Source: an uncultured Roseburia sp. (lineage in GTDB: Bacteria; Bacillota; Clostridia; Lachnospirales; Lachnospiraceae). From it: a stretch of DNA of 64,000 bases. The notes beneath the pieces were generated by a model. The model was not told the DNA's origin. It was given only the letters and a program-made list of their open reading frames with translations, and ran no database searches. The stretch spans positions 62,001 through 126,000 of the forward strand of contig CALZGM010000007.1 of NCBI GenBank assembly GCA_945787015.1, in the 5' to 3' direction. Position 1 is the stretch's first letter. Each line of letters starts with the position of its first letter. Position numbers and translations under genes: made by a program. Positions 60,825 to 64,000 of this stretch are shown in pieces.

Positions 60825-62810
60825 TCATTCAAGACTGTCAATCTGTACCGCCTGACGAAACTCCAATATCGGAAGGTCTTTATGTGCAGCCTCCATAAAC
60901 CGCTTCCAAATCCACCCCGGATACGTATTTCCCTTTAAGTCCTTCATCGCCTTGGGCAAATCATATCCTACCCACACGCCGGTTGTATAATATCTGGTAT
61001 AACCCACAAACCAGCCATCCTTTTGATCATTTGTAGTTCCCGTCTTTCCGGCACATGGGATTCCCTCTAAATTCAATTCCTTTGCCGTTCCATTTTCCAT
61101 AACTCCGGTCAAAATTGTCGTCATGGCACGGGCTGCATTATGCTGATAAACCTGTACGCCCGTCTGGTCTGCCTCATAAATCACATTTCCCTTTGCATCC
61201 ACAATTTTTTCAATGCAGGTCGGTTCCCGATATACTCCGTCATTCGCAAGTGTAGCGAAAGCCGCTGTCATCTCAAGACTTGATGTACCATTTGTCATAC
61301 CGCCCAAGGCTGTTGTCAGTCGATAGTCGTTTTCATCCAAATGTGAAAAATTCATTTTTTTAAGATAAGAAAGTCCTTTCTGTGGTGTCAGTTCCTCAAA
61401 AAGCTTCCATGCAATCACATTTACCGACTTCTCTACAGCAGTCTGAATCGTGATTTCGCCCAAATACGTACCATTTGCATTCTTCGGCCCGCCTTCGATT
61501 TCCTCATCTACTACAATTGTTTCTGCTGTAAGCCCTCGCTCCAACATCGGCGTGTATACAATCAAAGGCTTTATCGCACTTCCCGGCTGGCGAAAACTCT
61601 GATAGGCACGATTTAACGTATAGAAAGAAAACTCCTGACTTCTTCCTCCTACAATCGCCTCCACATAACCGGTGTCGTTGTTCACACAGACTGCAGACGC
61701 CTGCAGCTTATATACCCCTTCGTCATTTACATCTGTATCATCCTTTAACGTTTCATCCACTGCCGTCTGCAATTCTGCCTGTAAATTTAGATTTAAAGAA
61801 GTATAAATCCGGTAACCTTGCGTATGAAGCCGTTTTTGGCACTCATTATAAAGTTCCTCATAGGCTTCCTCGTATTTTTCCTCTTCATAATCACTTACAA
61901 AGTCATATTGAAATGCAAATCCCTCCTGCTTCATCAATGCCCTTGTAGCGCAATAATACGCATAGGTTTCGATGGAGTCGCTTTTGACAACCGCTGCCGG
62001 ACGCTCAATTGTAATATCTTCGACAATCGCTCTGGCATAGTCTAACTCTGAGATTTTGCCATCATTTAACATATTTTTTAAAATACGATTCCGTCTTGCC
62101 ATTGTATTTTCTATGCTGGTTAACGGATCATAAATCGTCGGGTTATTTGGAATCGCACAAAGGAATGCTATCTGCGACAGGCTGAGTCTGTCTACGGTTT
62201 TATTAAAATATCCGCGGCTCGCCGCCCCAATTCCATAGTAACCATTTCCGAAGTAAATATTATTGATATAAAACTCCAGTAGTTCTTCCTTCTCATATTT
62301 CTTCTCCAGTTCCCAAGCAATAAAAATCTCCTGCACCTTTCTGCGCCAGTTTTTGTCCTGCGTCAAAAACGTATTTCGCGCCAACTGCATGGTAATGGTA
62401 CTGCCTCCCTGAGAGAATTCTCCCGTTTCCAGCACCTCCTTTGCGGCCCGAAGCAATGCCAGATAATCCACCCCGTCGTGGCGGTAGAACTTTTTGTCCT
62501 CGATACTGACAATTGAGGATTTCACTGCCAACGGTATATCTTCAGATTCTACATAAGTGGTGTCTCTGTCTCCCTTCAGCCTGGAAATAACCGTACCATC
62601 TGCTGCATATATTACACTAGTCTGGCTCAGTTTAAATGTGTTCTCATCGGAAGCGTTCACATACACCTTTGCCTGCTTTTGCATAGCGCGTAAGGTGTCT
62701 CCATAGCGCCAGTATAAAAAGGAAGCTATGGCGGTTACGGTAAGCAGCAGTAACACCGTTAGCAATCCAAAAAATTTCAGTAAAAGATGTCTCTTTTTCC
62801 GTCTTGCCAT
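60825..62810 (-). CDS. Class A penicillin-binding protein (bifunctional)
   Basis: The 661-residue protein has an N-terminal cytoplasmic basic tail, one membrane helix, then a glycosyltransferase domain (GT51) at residues 75-250 with EDKKFYRHDGVDY, GGSTITMQLARN and a KVQEIFIAWELE motif. The C-terminal transpeptidase domain has the nucleophile in PGSAIKPLI, the SVN box in VEKSVNVIAW and KTGTTNDQKDGW. It makes and crosslinks peptidoglycan. The ATG at 62810 has AAAGGAGG upstream; it follows the ATPase gene immediately. Confidence 0.95.
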   Translation of the reverse strand: MARRKKRHLLLKFFGLLTVLLLLTVTAIASFLYWRYGDTLRAMQKQAKVYVNASDENTFKLSQTSVIYAADGTVISRLKGDRDTTYVESEDIPLAVKSSIVSIEDKKFYRHDGVDYLALLRAAKEVLETGEFSQGGSTITMQLARNTFLTQDKNWRRKVQEIFIAWELEKKYEKEELLEFYINNIYFGNGYYGIGAASRGYFNKTVDRLSLSQIAFLCAIPNNPTIYDPLTSIENTMARRNRILKNMLNDGKISELDYARAIVEDITIERPAAVVKSDSIETYAYYCATRALMKQEGFAFQYDFVSDYEEEKYEEAYEELYNECQKRLHTQGYRIYTSLNLNLQAELQTAVDETLKDDTDVNDEGVYKLQASAVCVNNDTGYVEAIVGGRSQEFSFYTLNRAYQSFRQPGSAIKPLIVYTPMLERGLTAETIVVDEEIEGGPKNANGTYLGEITIQTAVEKSVNVIAWKLFEELTPQKGLSYLKKMNFSHLDENDYRLTTALGGMTNGTSSLEMTAAFATLANDGVYREPTCIEKIVDAKGNVIYEADQTGVQVYQHNAARAMTTILTGVMENGTAKELNLEGIPCAGKTGTTNDQKDGWFVGYTRYYTTGVWVGYDLPKAMKDLKGNTYPGWIWKRFMEAAHKDLPILEFRQAVQIDSLE

Positions 62811-62821
62811 AGTTCCTCCTT

Positions 62822-64000
62822 TCACATTCGAATCAAATGATATGGTATCTGTGCCTGTTCTAACAGCCCGCTTTCCCGCTTCTGGCAGGTAAAAATAAAA
62901 ATTTGTTTTCCTGTTTTTGCCAATGCCTTTAGCGTTTCCTCTAACCGGGTATCATCGTACATCGCAAAGGCTTCATCCAAAAAGATTGGCATATCCTCTT
63001 CCTGCATGACGACACTGCCAACAGCCAGACGCAATGCCAGATAAATCTGTTCTAGTGTGCCTCTGCTTAACGCCTCCGGCTCCATTTCACGATTGTCTGC
63101 CACAATCCAAAGTCTGCCGTCTTTTCCCAGTCTGGCACTATCATAGGTGCCGTTCGTCAAGAGTGAAATCCACTTTGAAATCTCTGCATTTAAGGTGTCC
63201 GCCACCTCAAGATAATACTCTTCCGAAAGCCGTTCCAGTTCCATCCGCGCGAGTTCCAATGCCTCAATATCTTGTCTTAGTTCTTCCTCCGGCGCAGAAG
63301 GCTGCTCTAATTCTTCCAGTTCTTCTTCTATATTAATCAGCTCGTTTTCACTTTCCTGTAATCGTTCCTTCATCTGACCAAGCATTGCCTGCGCATGAGT
63401 AAGAGCCTCGTCTTTTTCCTTTCCTACTGATACAGCTGTCAAAAGCAGTGCGCCAGCCAAAAGAATTCCTGTACCTAAGCTTACATACAAGACTTGGCTT
63501 CCTCCTTGATTTGAAAGATAAAGTGCCATGCATACCGCTAACACAATTCCCATCAGAATCGTCCCGGCAATTCCTGTTCTAAGCCTTTGTTTCTTTTTTT
63601 TCTGCCTGTCCGTTAACCTTTGTGCCAGTTCCTGCTGCTCTTCCTCAAACGACTGTATCTGTGTTCTCAATTTGGACACGTTTGCTTTTAAAATGTCCGC
63701 TTCCATTCTGTGTCTTGCAATTTTATCTGCCTTTTCTTCCTGCCCAAGTTTTTCCTCTGCCTGTAATTCTTTTTTTCTGGCAAGCAGATTCTTTCCCGCT
63801 TCCAGCACATGGATTTTACCATCACTTCCTGCCTCTGCTTCCGCCAGATAATTCGCCAAAAGCTCAGACATCGCACGCCCGGTCATCGCCCCGGCTTGCG
63901 GAATATCATAAGTATTACCAAATTCTTCCCGTCCTATACCACCAAGCAGCATATCCAAATCGCCATAGGCAACGTTAAGTTCTTCCCCATCAGCCTCATT
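62822..64000 (-). CDS. Coiled-coil AAA ATPase (YhaN-like), partial
   Basis: The C-terminal 392 residues of a larger SMC/RecN-type ATPase are visible, with the frame open to the right edge. A long coiled coil with two hydrophobic helices in the middle (about residues 140-190 of the visible part) precedes the signature SRGTLEQIYLALRLAVGSVV and the Walker B MPIFLDEAFAMYDDTRLEET. Proteins of this form, like YhaN, act with a SbcD-like nuclease that would be encoded just beyond the window. Two membrane helices in the coil are unusual for a soluble SMC protein and typical of YhaN. Confidence 0.8.
   Translation of the reverse strand, partial: NEADGEELNVAYGDLDMLLGGIGREEFGNTYDIPQAGAMTGRAMSELLANYLAEAEAGSDGKIHVLEAGKNLLARKKELQAEEKLGQEEKADKIARHRMEADILKANVSKLRTQIQSFEEEQQELAQRLTDRQKKKKQRLRTGIAGTILMGIVLAVCMALYLSNQGGSQVLYVSLGTGILLAGALLLTAVSVGKEKDEALTHAQAMLGQMKERLQESENELINIEEELEELEQPSAPEEELRQDIEALELARMELERLSEEYYLEVADTLNAEISKWISLLTNGTYDSARLGKDGRLWIVADNREMEPEALSRGTLEQIYLALRLAVGSVVMQEEDMPIFLDEAFAMYDDTRLEETLKALAKTGKQIFIFTCQKRESGLLEQAQIPYHLIRM

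Overview
The window looks like a chromosome segment of an anaerobic low-GC Firmicute, most likely a member of the Lachnospiraceae. I infer this from the family mix: a type-2 LeuA, a two-subunit iron-sulfur serine dehydratase, a TPP-riboswitch/ThiT transporter, an NADP-type GdhA, a domain-swapped GH3 glucosidase, strong AGGAGG ribosome sites throughout, and a clostridial conjugative element. No rRNA, tRNA or CRISPR array was seen.

Positions 1 to about 19,200 are one end of an integrative conjugative element. About 26 genes all read leftward (minus strand). In transcription order they are: an unknown protein, an ArdA-like antirestriction protein, a Dam-like adenine methylase, two AbrB-type regulators, a small unknown, a YodL-domain protein, two SpoVG-like proteins flanking a pilin-like peptide, and a complete Tad-type pilus set (prepilin peptidase, CpaB-like, CpaE-like, TadA/CpaF ATPase, TadB, TadC, TadE-like and pseudopilin-like proteins). 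After these come secreted or anchored proteins, then a VirB-type channel (VirB2-like, VirB6/TrbL-like, PrgI/VirB3-like, a separate VirB4 N-terminal domain, and VirB4, which runs off the left edge). Relaxase, coupling protein and recombinase are not in view and should lie to the left. The element abuts the 3' end of rlmD, a target gene family used by other ICEs.

From 19,234 onward the content is chromosomal. 19-36 kb: rlmD, a CPBP protease, sdaAB/sdaAA, an LTA-synthase-like sulfatase, a cation-efflux protein, lepB, lgt, an iron-sulfur assembly operon (iscS, iscU, Rrf2 regulator), a LeuA fused to an AraC-type DNA-binding domain, flotillin, a HAD phosphatase, a CBS protein and an XRE membrane regulator. 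36-44 kb: a GH3 glucosidase, then a five-gene leftward cluster (acyl-adenylate ligase, stand-alone ACP, condensation-domain protein, alpha/beta hydrolase, SCP2 protein) divergent from a TetR regulator; this is a good candidate for a small undescribed acyl-transfer pathway. 44-51 kb: an ECF-sigma/ABC-transporter operon carrying a 134-bp inverted-repeat insertion, a TSUP transporter and gdhA.

51-53 kb holds a decayed type-II fatty-acid locus: intact MarR and ACP genes surround a FabK with two internal deletions and a gene joining the start of FabD to the end of FabH. 53-64 kb: riboswitch-controlled thiT, a DegV protein, a PlsC acyltransferase, a two-component phosphorelay (large hybrid kinase, small partner, output-less response regulator), a ROK glucokinase, a class A penicillin-binding protein and a partial coiled-coil ATPase at the right edge. 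Near-perfect hairpins containing a GGGACGTTCC-like core follow three genes and look like a dispersed REP-type repeat that doubles as a terminator.
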